Shown here one piece after another: positions 11,825 to 24,800 of a stretch of 64,000 bases of DNA. The stretch covers positions 9,796,001 to 9,860,000 of the forward strand of contig NC_046683.1 in the NCBI RefSeq assembly GCF_009870125.1, written 5' to 3'. This DNA comes from Drosophila pseudoobscura. Its lineage: Eukaryota > Arthropoda > Insecta > Diptera > Drosophilidae. The position numbers were made by a program, and so were the translations under genes. Under the pieces are notes generated by a model. The model did no database searches, was not told the origin of the DNA, and worked only from the letters and a program-made list of their open reading frames with translations. The stretch's first letter is position 1, and each line of letters opens with the position of its first letter.

Positions 11825-13596
11825 ATGAAACTGCCAATGGACACACTGGTACTGCTGCTGGGCGGGTGCCTGCTGCTGATGTGCGGCACGGCCCGGGCCT
11901 GGCACTCGGAGGAGCTGGAGATCTTCGATTTGGTGGAGGAGATCAACAAGAACTTCTACGAGTTCATGGGCATCAATCAGACTGCCACCAACAACGAGAT
12001 CAAGCGCGCCTTCCGCACCCTCTCGATTGTTCTGCATCCAGACAAGAATCCGTCCGAGGACGCGAACATCCAGTTCCGGAACCTCGTCTCCATCTACGAG
12101 GTGCTGAAGGACTCGTCCAAGCGGGAGAAGTACGACAAGGTGCTCAAGGAGGGCATGCCCAATTGGAAATCGGCACTGTACTATTACCGCCGCATGCGCA
12201 AGATCGGCTTGTACGAAGGCGCCTTCATCCTGTTCCTGATCATCACCGTTGGCCAGTATCTGTTCGCGTGGGCCGCCTACCTCGAAAAGAAGTACACCGC
12301 CGAGCAGGTGTTCGGCACCAAGCTGAAGAAGCTCCAGAAGAAGAATAAAAATATCGACATGGATGTGATCCTCAGCGAGATCCCCATGCCGTCGCTGCTC
12401 AACACGCTGCCCATCCAGATACCAGTGGCCATCTGGAATCTACCGAAGACCATCAAGAATGGCTTCAGCAAGGCCAACGAGCTCAAGGAGCTGGCCCTGG
12501 AGAAGCGCAGACAGTAAGTAGAAAAGAAAAAAGCTCTTCCACTATAAACTAGGAACTACGGCTAATAAATGTTATTTTTTCCGTTCTGCACAGAGAGCTC
12601 GAGGCCGCTCGCCGCCAGGAGGAGCTGGAGCGCGAGGCCGAAGAGCAGGCCCGCCTGCGCAAGGAGCAAAAGGAGAACCTGCGCAAGCGCAAGCAGAACA
12701 CCAAGGCGCCGGAGAAGACCGAGGAGGAGTTGCGCGGCTATTCCCGGATCAATGCCCGACAGCTGAACGAAGAGGATGGCATGCGTCCCGCTGCCCAGAA
12801 GGTGAACCACAACTACCTAGCAACCATAGATCAGCGTTTGTTTTACTCATCGCCCAAGGGCGCCCAACTCTTCCAGAGCACTGTGAGCGGCGGCTTCTGG
12901 ACCGACGAGGATCTCACCGAGCTGATACGCCTCGTGAAGAAGCACCCGGGTGGTGCGGGCAGTCGCTGGAACACCATTGCCGAGTCCATGAACCGCTCGG
13001 TCCAGGAGGTCACCTTCATGGCGGCCAAGATGAAGGAGAACGGCTACCGCATACCCGGCCAGACGGAGAGCGTGGCCGAGAACCTCGTTCAGGAGTCACA
13101 GGAGGCGGTCCGGAAGGAGAAGGTGAAGAAGTCCGCATCCGTGACTGCTACTGCCGCCCCAGGCACTGTCACTAGCAGCAGCGAGAAAAGCATGCTGATA
13201 CCTGAGACCAACTGGACGCAGGAGCAGCAGCGCGCTCTGGAGGCGGCCATCGTGAAGAACAGGAAGGCGGCCAGCGGCGATCGCTGGCAGAAGATCGCCA
13301 ACAGTGTGCCGGAGAAGACCAAGGAAGAGTGTCTGGTGCGGTACAAGTATTTGTGCGAGCTGGTCAAGACCCAGAAGCAGGCCGAGGAGGCGGAAGCCGT
13401 GGCCAATGCAGAACTGGACAATCCGCCCAACGAGGAGGGATTGCCCGAGGAGCTGCTTGCCGAAGAGGTGGAGGCCCCGGCTGCAGCGACAGCGGTGTCC
13501 AAGAAGCTCAGCAAACGCGAGCTGCGGCGTCAAAAGCAGAACTACTCCACCAGCGATGATTCCGACGCGGATGCATATCAGTACGAGATAAGCTAG
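11825..13596 (+). CDS. ER membrane DnaJ/SANT co-chaperone (DNAJC1/ERdj1 type)
   Basis: Two exons, 11825-12513 and 12594-13596, encoding 563 residues. In order: a signal peptide (1-25, ending GTARA), a J domain (about 40-105) with the HPD motif at H71-D73, a transmembrane helix (about 131-152), a highly charged cytosolic segment spanning the splice junction (ELEREAEEQARLRK), and two SANT/Myb domains (about 331-380, GFWTDEDL; about 436-483, NWTQEQQ). This architecture is diagnostic of DNAJC1 (MTJ1/ERdj1), where the lumenal J domain stimulates BiP and the cytosolic part contacts ribosomes. The length fits the mammalian protein (about 550). The acceptor at 12593 keeps the frame; the alternative AG two bases later would break it. 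An ATTAAA lies about 90 bp past the stop. Confidence 0.92.
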
Positions 13597-14201
13597 TCGC
13601 CATAAATTCTCTGGGTACCCCATCCTCCTCGCGTGGCTCAAAAAAACTTAGGTGTAATATGGATACGTTTTATAAAATATAATTTGCATTAAAGAAAGAC
13701 TCTGTGGCTATGGATCCAATGACAGGGCTTCCAGTAGCTAGCCAGGATCACACATATAGATATCCAATGTCCTCCATTTCGAAACGCTTCTCCCTTATGT
13801 TTTGTACATATCGTGTAATCAATCAAATCAAGAATTCCTTTTGCCAAGTAAAAACCTAAATGTGGATGCAAGTGAGAAGATACATGCATACATATATCAC
13901 GCGTCTTTTCCATGGGCCCTCGACACGATGATCGTATCAATAAGATAGCAAATTGAAGAGATCTTTGGACACACCAGCCGATAGTCAGAGCTAATCTATT
14001 GGATGCGCAATACCCTCTACATACCCGATACTTATAGATTATTTTGTGTATCGGGTATATAAGTAGAGCCGCGGACTCGCCTTGCTGCGACTCAGGAAGC
14101 TACCGGTCGTTATGGTTCGCTTTGGGATCGAATTTTAATAATAAATGAAAGCGCCTACCATACTAAAGATGAATAATGATAAAAGAGACAAAGACTCGGA
14201 T
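13597..14201. other. Convergent intergenic spacer with small DINE-1-like hairpin
   Basis: The region lies between the 3' ends of the DnaJ/SANT and Apc4 genes. It has no gene. An inverted repeat, ATACCCGATAC at 14021-14031 and GTATCGGGTAT at 14048-14058, matches the terminal sequences of the DINE-1-like elements elsewhere in the window, and is probably a collapsed remnant. Confidence 0.5.
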
Positions 14202-16755
14202 TCAATCCTGCTTATCTGAATCATTGATGGCCAGAATGGACTCCTTGCTGATCTCCAGAAATGAGGCCTGCGACATCTCCGTGTCGTCCTCCTCATCCTC
14301 GATCTCCATCTCGAAAATGGTCATTTTGCGCTTGCGATCGGACAGCACTGTGGCCACCTTGCGGCTGCCGGAGACGGCCAGCATTTCGCACACCCCATCC
14401 AAACCCTTGAAGGCAGCCGCCTCGGGTATGTCGTGGATACTATGTGTCACAGTGGCATCCGGCAGATTCATTAGCGGGGCCAGATGATGTTGGGTGCTTT
14501 GATTCCGCGCCGCACTGAGGGAGAACTGAATGAAGTAGCTGTGGGGACGCACACCGGGCGTCGAGGAGGTGCTCTGGGCCAGCATGGAGAGGCTCGACTC
14601 ATTGTAGAACTGCAGATCGACGAAGCGCAGGTTGTAGTAGTCCTCGTGCAGCTGGGGGGTGAAGGGACCGGGCAGAAGCTGGACGCGGGTGCAGCGCAGT
14701 AGGCAATCCTCGGCCCGGCTGAACTCCAGGACCATGGCCTCCTGCCAACTGATGGTTACAGCAAGCATATCACATCGGCCGGCCTCATGGACGTAATAGC
14801 TGCAGGTGACAAAGTCCTGCTCCTCCTCAGGCTCCATGGGCGGCAGCTGACAGCAGACGACGGCCGTGCTGAGCTTGAAGCTGGCGCTAATGCTCTCCGT
14901 GGGCTTGTGGAAGACGGCATCTATGGCATTGAACATCTTGTCGCGCTGCTGCACCAGCGACAGCTTCTTGTCGTGCGGCACAAACAACGGGCACTGGCCC
15001 AGGCACTCGTTCTCGGCCAGCATCTGCTCCCACAGCTGGTTTGGGTCCACAGGATAGAGCTGCGTGAGGCAGGCATTCTCCAGATACTGCCCCACTCGCT
15101 CCAGATTGAATTTGCTGCGCGTGGGCATTCCCCCACTTGGGCATTCGATGTCCTCATCATCGTCGCTGCCCTCCTCCAGATCCGGCTCCATGGCGCATAG
15201 GAGATCGGCCAGGGCAACGTTCTCCTCCTCGCTAAGTACCATCTCGTCGGGTATCTCCTGGTGCGAGAGCCGCAAGATGGTGAATATCATCCAGGCGTGG
15301 AAGAGCTTCATGTCGTTCACCAGCGAATCGATGGTGCGCTGTAGCTCGTGCACCTTCAGATAGAAGGCACCGCAGGACCGCATCGCCTCAACGGCCACCT
15401 CTGGGGAGATGAGACTCTGAAATAGGGAGACATTCAGACACTCGTTCCTGGGGGGGATCCAGTGTGGAATATCAAACCTCAAAGAAGTGCGACATGCGAC
15501 CAAAGCCCGCAATTGTGTTGAGAAAATAAAACATATTGATGGCCGCTCCATTGAGCTGCTTGAAGACCAGCCCCTGAAGATTGTTCAGACTGAGATCCAC
15601 CGAATTGGCTATCTTCTTGAAGCCCTTCTCTGAGAGGGTGCTGCAAGTAGCAAAAACATATGAGCACTGGATACTGTTGGTGGCAACGCAACTCACTCGA
15701 ACAGAAATTCCTCCACCTCGAAGGTGGCGAACCCGAAGACATGCAGCTCCAGGAAGTGTGTGGATATCATCCCGTACGCCTGCGAATTGGCATATTTTGT
15801 CAGTTTATTGTCCATCTCCAGCTGGACCGTCTCCCAGGCCTCCGTCAGGCATTGCTGTGTGTCATTGATGTAGCTTTAAATTGCATTATTATTAGGAAAG
15901 ACTCCTAAACAAAGGCTGGGAAGCACCTACTTTTTTGTCTCCAGTATGTGGGCACAGTGCGTGGCCAGCTCCAGCATTGGGGCCATGCAATCCTGCAGCA
16001 CCTGGTTGTGAAAGTGCAGCATCTTCAGCTGCAAGCCATCGCGCAGCAGGGCGTAGATGGCATTGAAGTCACCGTTCAGACGCACATCGTACACATCGAA
16101 CTGCTCCGGATGGAGCACGTGCTGGGTTAGATCGATGCTGCCCGCCTGAAGGGCGCCCAGCAGCAGCAGATGCACTTTCCCGCTGCGCATGATCACCACC
16201 AGGAAGCAGGGCGAGCCCTTGGGGAAGGATTTCTGGTCCAGAGACTTCAGGCACGGATCGATGTTGGTCAGCGGCTGGAGCTTGGGCAGGAACCGCTTGT
16301 GCTTGTCCTTGGCGTTGCAGGTGTAGCTGCCGAGCGTCTCCTGGCAATTGATGGCCTTGCTGAAGTACACCTTCTTGATGTCGTCGTCATAGATCAGTCC
16401 AGAGATGATGGTCTCACTCTCGGCATCCAGCAGAGCCACCTTTCCATTGCTGTAGCCCACGGCCAGCAGGGTTTCGTCCATTTGCCAGCTGAGGGACCGC
16501 ACTCGCACATCTTCGCCGGGCGTGGGAAAGGTGACAATCTTTTGCCAGTTTAGCCGCTGGATGACCACCTCGCCTGGTGGAATGGAAATGTGTGTGTTAG
16601 TCCATGCAGTAGACAATGCGTGGAGCACCAAGCTCCGACTCACCTTTTTCCGTGCCGTAGGCAATAAGATCCATTTTATTGTTCCACTCCATGCGCTCCA
16701 CAATGCATGTCATGTTGCGAGCACCGAGCAGCTTCATGGAGCTTGTCTGGGCCAT
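14202..16755 (-). CDS. Apc4: Anaphase-promoting complex subunit 4 (ANAPC4)
   Basis: Five exons on the minus strand: 16755-16644, 16573-15931, 15873-15697, 15640-15478 and 15416-14202, giving 769 residues (human about 808). APC4 is a platform subunit of the APC/C, the ubiquitin ligase that triggers anaphase by targeting cyclins and securin; it bridges Apc1/Apc5 and the catalytic module. The N-terminal half reads as WD40 blades (VRVRSLSWQMDETLLAVGYSNGKVALLD). The later exons match the APC4 long domain: YINDTQQCLTEAWE, the SEKGFKKI region, GAFYLKVHELQRTIDS, and FNLERVGQYLEN, where human has FNVERVGQYLKD. The C-terminus ends in an acidic tail (MEIEDEEDDTEMS), as in human. Every intron is GT-AG and phase-consistent. 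The exon 4/5 junction (FFE|SLIS) fits the family alignment. Confidence 0.92.
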
Positions 16756-17456
16756 TTTTGCAGCTGTTTAATCCAAACCCAATAGAGAACATCTACAATA
16801 TTGCATCAATTGCAAATTTTTGTATATTTATTTATACTTTGCCGGCGTGTCTATCGGTATATCGAACTTCATATCGGACTTTGACAAGGTATATTTAATA
16901 AATCGTACGGTACCGAATGTACTTTGTGAAAGGTGCAAGAATGGTGTTGCAACTAGGGAGGGGATAAACGTTAGCAACATTGAGAGAATGAGTATCTTAT
17001 TCGACTGCAGAACATTTTGTTATTTTAGGTAATTGTGGGCATTAATAGCAAATTTTTGACATATATTTATACTCGGTCGGCGTGTCTGACGGTCAATAAT
17101 CGCCGCCGTGCCTATCGAGATGGCATATCGGCCTTGGCCGATGTGTCTTGCGAATATTAAACAAAATTAGGTGCAATGGAGGGGGGAGTAAAATACAAGA
17201 ACAACTTTAATTGTATTTTATTCGACTACAGAAAAGTCTATTCTTATATATAATTGTGGCCCGGATGTTGCGGGTCCCCAAATAATGAACGAAGTAAATA
17301 TGTATATTACATACTCCAATTGGGTCTCACCGAATGTGAGATTGGTTAAAGTATATGTAGCTATGTATTTAAAAAAAAAAACATAGTCAAATCAAGATCC
17401 ACCTTGGATCCTTCCTTAATTGGTACATTAATTTCTATGTATTATTTCGAATATGC
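16756..17456. repeat. Apc4 upstream region made of a diverged ~236-bp tandem duplication
   Basis: Two ordered copies are visible, starting at about 16812 and 17048. Shared blocks in the same order are GCAAATTTTTG, a TTATACT..CGGCGTGTCT block, GGTGCAA, TTATTCGACT.CAGAA and AATTGTGG. The offsets are 236, 238, 221 and 221 bp. The copy nearer Apc4 must overlap its promoter. No gene is present; the stretch ends at the HP1b stop. Confidence 0.6.
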
Positions 17457-18239
17457 TTAGTCGTCGGTTTCTCCGATTCCAAGCTCGCTGTCTCCCTCAT
17501 CCGGTTTCTGGTTCTCGTCGTTATTGGTGCTGGCGGCTGGACTGGCCTCGGCTTCGACTTCGGCCTCTTGCTCTTGCTCCGGCTCAGCCTCGGCCTCGGC
17601 CTCTGGCTCCGGCTCCGGCTCAGCCTCAGCTTCAGCCTCGTCATCCTCTTCCTCGTCTGGTCCGCCAGCAGTGCTGCCACTTGGGGTCTCGACGCTGCCG
17701 GGGTTAGTGCCGGTTCCAGAGCCGCTGCAGCCCATGCCGTCGCCATCACCGCCACCGCCACTAGTACCATTGCCATTGCCGGTGTGCCAGGTGAGGCGCT
17801 CCTCGTAGAAGGCAATAACAACCTGCGGACAGCGTTCGTTGGCAACTTTGGCAGACACCAAATCGGCATGATCGCTGCCCCTCCATTTCATCAGGAACAT
17901 GAGTTGACCCAGCGAGTCGGTTGCGCCCAGTATCTTTGACGGAACCAAGCCGCGCTCAAATCCAATGAGCTTTCGGGTTTCTTCGGTCTCGTCCTCCATG
18001 AATGACTTCCGCTTGCTGCGAATGTTTTCGGGTGTAGACACTGTTGCTATCCGCTTCTTTGGCTCCTTCTTCGTTTTCAGCGACTCCTCGAAAGTGGATA
18101 TTAAGTCGGGGCAATCAAGATTTTCTACAGGCTCCCAAGTGTTTTCACTGCGGGGGTATCCTTTCCACTTTAAATAGTATTCCGTGCGGCCGTTTACCAA
18201 TCTTTTGTCTTCTACACGTTCTACTGAAAATTCGGCCAT
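17457..18239 (-). CDS. HP1b: Heterochromatin protein 1b (chromodomain + chromo shadow domain)
   Basis: An intronless ORF of 260 residues starting at [13 protein letters not shown], which agrees with my memory of D. melanogaster HP1b. The chromodomain (3-55) reads H3K9 methylation and retains the aromatic cage (F4, W25, Y28; TWEP follows). A short basic hinge (KKEPKKR, RSKRKSF) links to the chromo shadow domain (about 93-152, GFERGL...GATDS, YEERLTW), which dimerises and binds PxVxL partners. HP1b is found in both euchromatin and heterochromatin. The C-terminal extension (about 153-260) is Gly/Ser-rich, then a long Glu-Ala/Glu-Pro run encoded by near-hexamer DNA repeats (about 17550-17650). 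This acidic tail is more regular than I remember in D. melanogaster. An in-frame ATG lies 11 codons upstream (18272) but is less likely. Confidence 0.95.
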   Translation of the reverse strand: MAEFSVERVEDKRLVNGRTEYYLKWKGYPRSENTWEPVENLDCPDLISTFEESLKTKKEPKKRIATVSTPENIRSKRKSFMEDETEETRKLIGFERGLVPSKILGATDSLGQLMFLMKWRGSDHADLVSAKVANERCPQVVIAFYEERLTWHTGNGNGTSGGGGDGDGMGCSGSGTGTNPGSVETPSGSTAGGPDEEEDDEAEAEAEPEPEPEAEAEAEPEQEQEAEVEAEASPAASTNNDENQKPDEGDSELGIGETDD

Positions 18240-18685
18240 TTGGGTTATACGATAGGCAATTGTTGCTAGCAATTTTAGTGTAGATGCTTTTCGGCTGTCA
18301 AATTGTGCAGTTAGTTTAACGCGACGCTTGTACGGCTAGTGATGGGAGAATACATTGCAGTAAATTGCACGATACCTAACGTGAGTCGGTTTTTGATGCA
18401 GCCCTCCCGAAAAACAACAAATAAAGACAAAGAGAAAAATCATAAATAACATTAACAGAAAATGCCGCTATTTAATTCGGAACACTTATGAATTTGCGAA
18501 ATAAGAGAAAATGTACATTTTAATTTTCGTTTATTCGATATATATATTCGAAACATTCATTCTTTGCAGCTATCGATGATTCCATTCAGTTCTAGTATCG
18601 ATAGTCGTCGTGTTGCACGTGCGCTTCTTTTTAAAGAAATAAACAAATTTATATTATATTAGCTGATTATAAAAACTAAACGAAA
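18240..18685. promoter_or_regulatory. Bidirectional HP1b/UTP6 promoter with DRE motif
   Basis: 446 bp separate the two divergent start codons. A perfect DNA-replication-related element TATCGATA lies at 18596-18603, with a near match TATCGATG at 18571-18578. DREF binding to such sites drives housekeeping and proliferation genes in Drosophila (established). Both sites are within 115 bp of the UTP6 ATG. No TATA box is well placed. Confidence 0.7.
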
Positions 18686-20673
18686 ATGGGCGAGTTTATA
18701 GCTGAAATGCAGGAGCGCCTGCTGCCGGAGTACGAACAGATGAAGCACTACAACGTATTCACGCCGGATCAAGTCAGGTGAGAACGCTTAGCAGCCTGTC
18801 CAAAGGCCCCTCAGTTTATCAATTTACTGATATTCCAGAGAAATCGTGAGCCGGCGCGAGCGTCTATTCCTAAAGATCACTAAAAGCCACCTGGCTGTCG
18901 GCGATTATCTAGAGTTCATTGTCTACGAGAAGCAAATGTACAAAACACTCTCGGACAAGGAGAAGATGATGCACATAAAGCTGACCGGCCTGAAGAACTC
19001 CATATCCATACGCATCATGCGCCTGTACAGGGAAGTGCTGGGGAAATTTACCCACGACAGGCGCCTATGGAGCAATTGGATCAAGTTCAGCAAGAAGTCC
19101 GGTCCCCAGGAGGTGGCTGGCATCTATGAGAAGATGCTGCTGGTAAGGATTCCATCGAGATTTAAATTGCATCGATTATAGTCGTCTTTCTCTCTTAGTA
19201 TCATGGCGATGATCCGAACTTTTGGGTGGACGCCGCCCTGTGGCTCTACGAATACAATCGCCTCAATATAGATCGTGTGAAAGACATTCTTCTTCGTGGC
19301 CTGCAGCGACATCCCGACTCGGAGGCACTTAACAAATGCTTCTTCGACATTCTGCTCAAGGAGGCGGCACGGGCTGATCCCGAGAAGAATCTGGCTGAGA
19401 ACACACTGTCTGAGCAGGACATCAAACTGGAGCGGGTCGAGGCCGTCTATCGAAACAGCATGGCGAACATTACGAGTTTGGATTATTTTGTGAAGCTGCT
19501 GGAGAGCTGCGAGGATCACCACGAGATGACCGTTAAGCTGCAGCGTCTCATCATCGACGACATGCAGGAAAAGTTCCCGCGCGAGCCTGGCCTGTGGGAT
19601 CTGGCGGCACAGCGTGAGCTGCGTGGATACCATCTGGGGGACCCCGACGAGGAGCCCGACAACAGTGAGGAGGAGCCAGCCAGCAAGAAGTCTCGTCCTG
19701 CCACCAATGTGCGCTCCCTAAAGCGACGCATTCAACTGTGCGTGACTGTCTACAAGTCCGCCGTGGAGGTGCTGCAGACACAGGATATGTGGAGCCTCTA
19801 TTTAGATGCCATGCTTGCCCTCAACAGCGACGGAAAGGCGGAACGAGCGCTCAAGCAGCAGTGCCTGGCCGATGCCCTGCAGGATGGCCACCGCTCGAAG
19901 CTAATGCACGTGCGCCACTATGCCACCCTGAGGAAGATGCTCAGCAGTGCGCCCAGTGGACGGGAGGCCGCTGTTACCATTCTAACAGAGGCCCTCAAGA
20001 ACGATGCTTCGGTCGAGATGCACCAGCTGCTGCTGGCCACGCACGTGCAGAATGACAGCGAGTCGCTGATCTATGAGCTGTTCAACAAAATCCAGAAGAC
20101 CATGGGCCCCGAAGCGCTGCCTCTGTGGCAGAGCGTCATCCTCTACTATCGCACGCGTCAGGATAGTCTCGGCAAGAAGCGCCTGGAGGAAATCTACAAG
20201 CTGGCCACCGCCTCCGTCTGGCCGGAGTTCGCGGAGCTGCGCTCCGACTATCTGCAGTATCTCTGGCATGCAGAGTCCGTTGATGCAGCGCGCACGGAGT
20301 ACGCCAAGCTGGCGCTCCAGCCGCCCATGTCCCTACAGCTGCATCGCCAAATGGCCCATCTCGAGAGCAGTCTGGCAGTGCGCGTATGTATTCCCATTCT
20401 ATTTCCAATCGCAGCTAATTGTTTGTCGCTTCTCTGCAGGACAAGGCGGCCATCAAGTCCTGGCGCATGTGCTACGAGTTCATGGCCGTTTACTTTGGCA
20501 AAACGGAGCCCAGCATCTGGGTTGAGTATCTTACCTTCGAGCGGGACCATGGCGAAACCAAGAACCTGTCTCTGCTCACGCAGCGAGCCCTCACCACCCT
20601 GGAGCCGCGGTATGTGCCCGCCTTCGAGGCGGAGCGTGCCCTGGCCTATGTGGGCGCTGCTCTTGTTGGTTAA
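18686..20673 (+). CDS. Utp6: U3 snoRNA-associated protein 6 (UTP6), HAT-repeat protein
   Basis: Four exons, 18686-18777, 18839-19142, 19199-20383 and 20440-20673, encoding 604 residues (human UTP6 about 597). UTP6 is a UTP-B subunit of the small-subunit processome, needed for early 18S rRNA cleavages in the nucleolus. The N-terminus (GEFIAEMQERLLPEYEQM) fits the UTP6 N-terminal domain. HAT-type helical repeats follow (for example LWSNWIKFSKK, FWVDAALWLYEYNR, GLWDLAAQREL, IWVEYLTFERDHG). A charged linker with EEEPASKKSR separates the N- and C-terminal HAT arrays. The exon 3 ORF reads on past the 20384 donor, but the downstream exon (DKAAIKSWRMCYEFMAVYFG) restores the HAT pattern, so splicing is supported. 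UTP6 was preferred over the HAT protein crooked neck because of the N-terminal domain and length. Confidence 0.85.
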
Positions 20674-21872
20674 GGCATGGATCGACTGGTTAATTTTTCC
20701 TAGCTTTGTAAGTCTATATAGTGCTTTTTTTTGTGTATAATGAGATGAACTCGACTGGGCTATTATTATATTAATATTTTCTAATATTTTGCTATCGATT
20801 GACGAAATCAAATCAGTTTTTAAATAGTTCTAGTGTAAGAGCCAGTGATCTACAACTTTAAAAGATGAAAGTGTATGATATTGCAGTAAATTTTACAATT
20901 ATCAGATATCAATGATATAATATGATAGATATATTACGATTTGATATGATATGATACAGAAATGATTTATTAAAAAAATTAGTTTTTCTTTTTTGTAAAG
21001 TTTGTAAATTAAAATCTTTAAGAAAATATTACATATTGATCATGAAGATCACTTGGTATGTGATCCTCTTGGCGGTGCGTTTCGTGCTCTCGCTGTCGCT
21101 CTTAGTCGAGTAGTTTAATGTCTTCCTCAAAATTTATTTATTTTTCAAAACTAATCGAATCAAGCGATTTTCATAGGCTAGAAATTATATCTAGATAATT
21201 TAATTTCATCATGAAATGGCATCATATTTGTAACCATTTTAGTAGCTACAATGATCCCTAAAAACCAAGTTCCTGTCCAGACCGTGCAGTCTTTCCCTAT
21301 AAGATATTCCTCTATCTATCTCTATCTTCCTATATCTCTATTTATATGGAAACAGTATAGGGGTTTCCTTCATTACTTTGTTTACTTCTATATCTTCTAA
21401 TCTAATCTTCGAAATATCAATGATTCAATTGGTCTGTAAAATTGGTTGAGTTTATTTCAATACGACGCAGTAATCGTATGCGAGTTTTGACAAGGGTGGA
21501 TACATACGCTGCCGCTCCCATTGCCAAACAGTGCATCCTTTAGATGGGAGTTAAAGTCTACTAATGGCGTGGTGGCTGGAAGGCCAACTCCCGGATACTA
21601 TCTCTGCCCCACTCCCCTGTGCTCCTGCTGCTGCTGACGCGTTTCGTGGCTGTGCCATTGCGCTGCCTGCGCTAACGCTGACGCCGACGCTGTCGCTGTC
21701 GCTGCCGCTTGCCCGAGCTTTGGATGCGAGCGGCGGCAAAGCTTTCGTCACTTCGTTTGCGTACGCCGTGGAAACAACACGCACTTCTAAGATACAAACC
21801 CATTCGAACTGATCCTAAGTTCAGATACATTTGCATCTCAAATCGAATCGAATCGAATCGAATCCGATCGTC
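20674..21872. other. Intergenic stretch between UTP6 and the four-TM gene
   Basis: About 1.2 kb with no gene. It is AT-rich, with short GATAT runs near 20900-20960 and TCTAT runs near 21305-21345. An AATCG microsatellite (about 21839-21865) ends just before the ATG at 21873 and lies in the likely 5' UTR of the next gene. Confidence 0.5.
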
Positions 21873-24800
21873 ATGGAGTTCAACAATCGTCTGCTGCTGA
21901 AAATCATTGAGCTGGTGAGCAGCCCCTGTTCTGTTTGGTTTTTTCAAATTTCTTTTTGTGTGATTGTGTTGTGTATCTTCATGTGCATCTGAATCTGTAT
22001 CTCTTAGTTCTTCTCTCGTTCTTCCTGTGGTGTGTGCTGTGCGTCTTACAACCTGTCTTTCGTTTACGATTTCATCCCTGGCCTTGGAAGGCCCTGCGCC
22101 AGCAACACAACCGGTTCCGTTCCCTCTCTTGTATTTTCTGGACCAAAACAAAACCCAAATCCCATGACTTCATTGTACATACTCTCCGTGCAGGGGAGGG
22201 TACTACCATTAAAGGTCTCGCCCAGAAGTTTTTCACTCTCACCTCTCTAACCGGAAAACCCAAGATATTCACATCCATCTTTTGCATTCTCCAAAAGATA
22301 TTCGTTTTCCCACCAAATTTCATCCTAATCTATTGTATATTGCTATAATCTTCTGTTTCTGCGACTAATAATTCTTAGAAAGGCTCTATTTCATCATACA
22401 TCTTAGACAATTATGAGTTATATTCATCATTAAACAAAACTTTGAAATATACTCATAATTGTTTTAAGCAAATATATTACAAAATGTTCTATAAGATTTC
22501 ATTTTAGTAGTAATCGTTTTGTTATAATATTATTTGTATGTAACTTTCAAACTGAAGTAGCTCTGAAATTCGATGTAGCTATAAAGGATCTACTCCCGCA
22601 ATTCATCTCCAAAGGGTATTCCATGCTTCGGCTTTCAAAGCCATGTCTTTCCCTTAACGAATTTGAAGTTTTTTTTCTCCTTTTTTTGGAGTTATTGCGT
22701 AGTTGTTTTGGTTAATGCGTGCTCTCGGGCTTTCGGTTTTCGGTGTTTCGGTGTGAGTGAGGAGGAGAGGTGGTTCCCTTGTCAGTCCGTAGACCGGTGA
22801 TGTCATCGGCTTAGATGAATTGCTACAAAAACCTAATATAATATTCGGTCATGCCTGCCTCTGGGGGCACAAAAGAACGCAAGAGATGAAAGAGAACTTG
22901 ATTTGTCTTCCGCTGGCATAAGCAGAATGGCGTTAGAATGGGCGGACTCCAATGATGATGCCGAGTTGACATCATCTCCTACATACATACATACATATGT
23001 ATGTATGATGTCACCCACGCTACTCGCTCTGGCACTCATCCGATCCGATCTGTTCGGATCCGATCCGATCCATACCGTTCTGTTCTGTTCTGTTCTGTTC
23101 GGGGCAGTTCATTCTTTTATATTTATTTCCATTGTCTGGCTCTTTAACTCAATTCAAATTGTTCATTAGCCAGGTGTGTTTATTTGTGAAATTATATGGA
23201 AATTTCCCCCTGACAAATTATCGAATCATTATTTTTATTTGCAAAATTGTCAATTGGCAAATTGGCAAGAAAAAAAGTGAAATGCTTTCGTGGCTGAGCA
23301 CATTTTCCCAGAGCCTTAATTAAACGATGGATTAGATGAACGTTTGCCCCATTCCATCGATTAATCATGTTGTGACATCATTTTTAGAGATTCTGCGTGC
23401 GATTAATGGGTGGTAGAGGGTTTCCATATGGAAGCTCTATAGCATCTGATTGAGAGAGAGAAGTACTGTCATTAATAGGTGTGAGCAGAGCTTCTCTTCT
23501 GTTCTATGTCTTAGAACTGTGGAAATATTATTACGAATATATTTCTTCTCACTAGAATGTTCTTTACAAGACTTTGTTTCTAGATAGATATGAGAAATTG
23601 TACAAAATATTTATATATCATATATGTGGATCATATTTACAGTTTATATTCGAAATGATTTTGTTTGCTGAAGTACGAGCATCATGCGGTTTCATTAATC
23701 ATTATATTCACAGTATGACTACGAGTACGAGTATATGGTATACAGTACCTACATACATATATTTGCAATGCTGAGACATCTGCTTCGACCCCCCGACTTT
23801 GACTTGTTTGCTCTCATCTGTTATCAGGCAAGCGGATGGATGAGTCAAAGCGATGATCGGAGCGGGCAAATGTACCTACATACGAGTATCTTTTACTGGA
23901 AATAAATACTTTTGAAATACATATGCACTTCTGTGGACATGACCGCATGACCCATATTTAAAAAAAAACTCTAATCAGAGTCACTATATAAGGAAATGGT
24001 TATCTCTTAAGTCTTTATGTAGCTTATAATTATAGCTTAGGCTTTGAAATTCAAGGATTTTTATCCTAATCTTACATACTTCATGAAAACCTCAAATATT
24101 CAATTGAACGATCTGTTTACACTCGGTCTCTCTGACTTGATTGCAACTTGTGTGATGATTATATCCACACACATTAATCCCATCACTCGAGTGACGACGA
24201 CCCACTTGACTGAGGATCGTACTCGTACTCGTAATTTTTTGCAATGCGGGTCATGTCCGTCGCGCCCGTCCGTGCCACACCCACAGAGCCACAGCAGTGC
24301 CGCACTGCCGAACTGCCGCAGCTCAAAGCTGAATGGAGTGCCGTCGCGATCACGTTTCACTTGGCTATTGCACTGACTAATCCGAACCGGACCCCGGACT
24401 GGGGGCTAAAACAGCAGCAGCAACTACAATGATGTCATCACTCACATGGCCAAAAAAATAATAGCAAACACAAAAACAACAAAATGCCAGAGCATTACGC
24501 ATACGCATGCCGCCATGTGCGATCCGCCTAAAGGTCGACTGGCGATCCGTCGCCGGGCGGATTGCATTGAGTAAACAACCGACTCATAAAAAACAGAACG
24601 CCCTGGGAATATCTAATTGCAAAATGGCCCAAAGGCTGCCATTCCTGTTCACCTGATTGCCTATTCATCTAACTAACTATCTATCGGTCAGAGGATTACT
24701 CATTCTCCCCAGAATCGTTGGCCAGAACGTTATTCTTTGGGCAAATAATTGTCTCACTCACTGGCTGGCTGGTCATGGGAGCAAATGAAGTGAAAACAAT

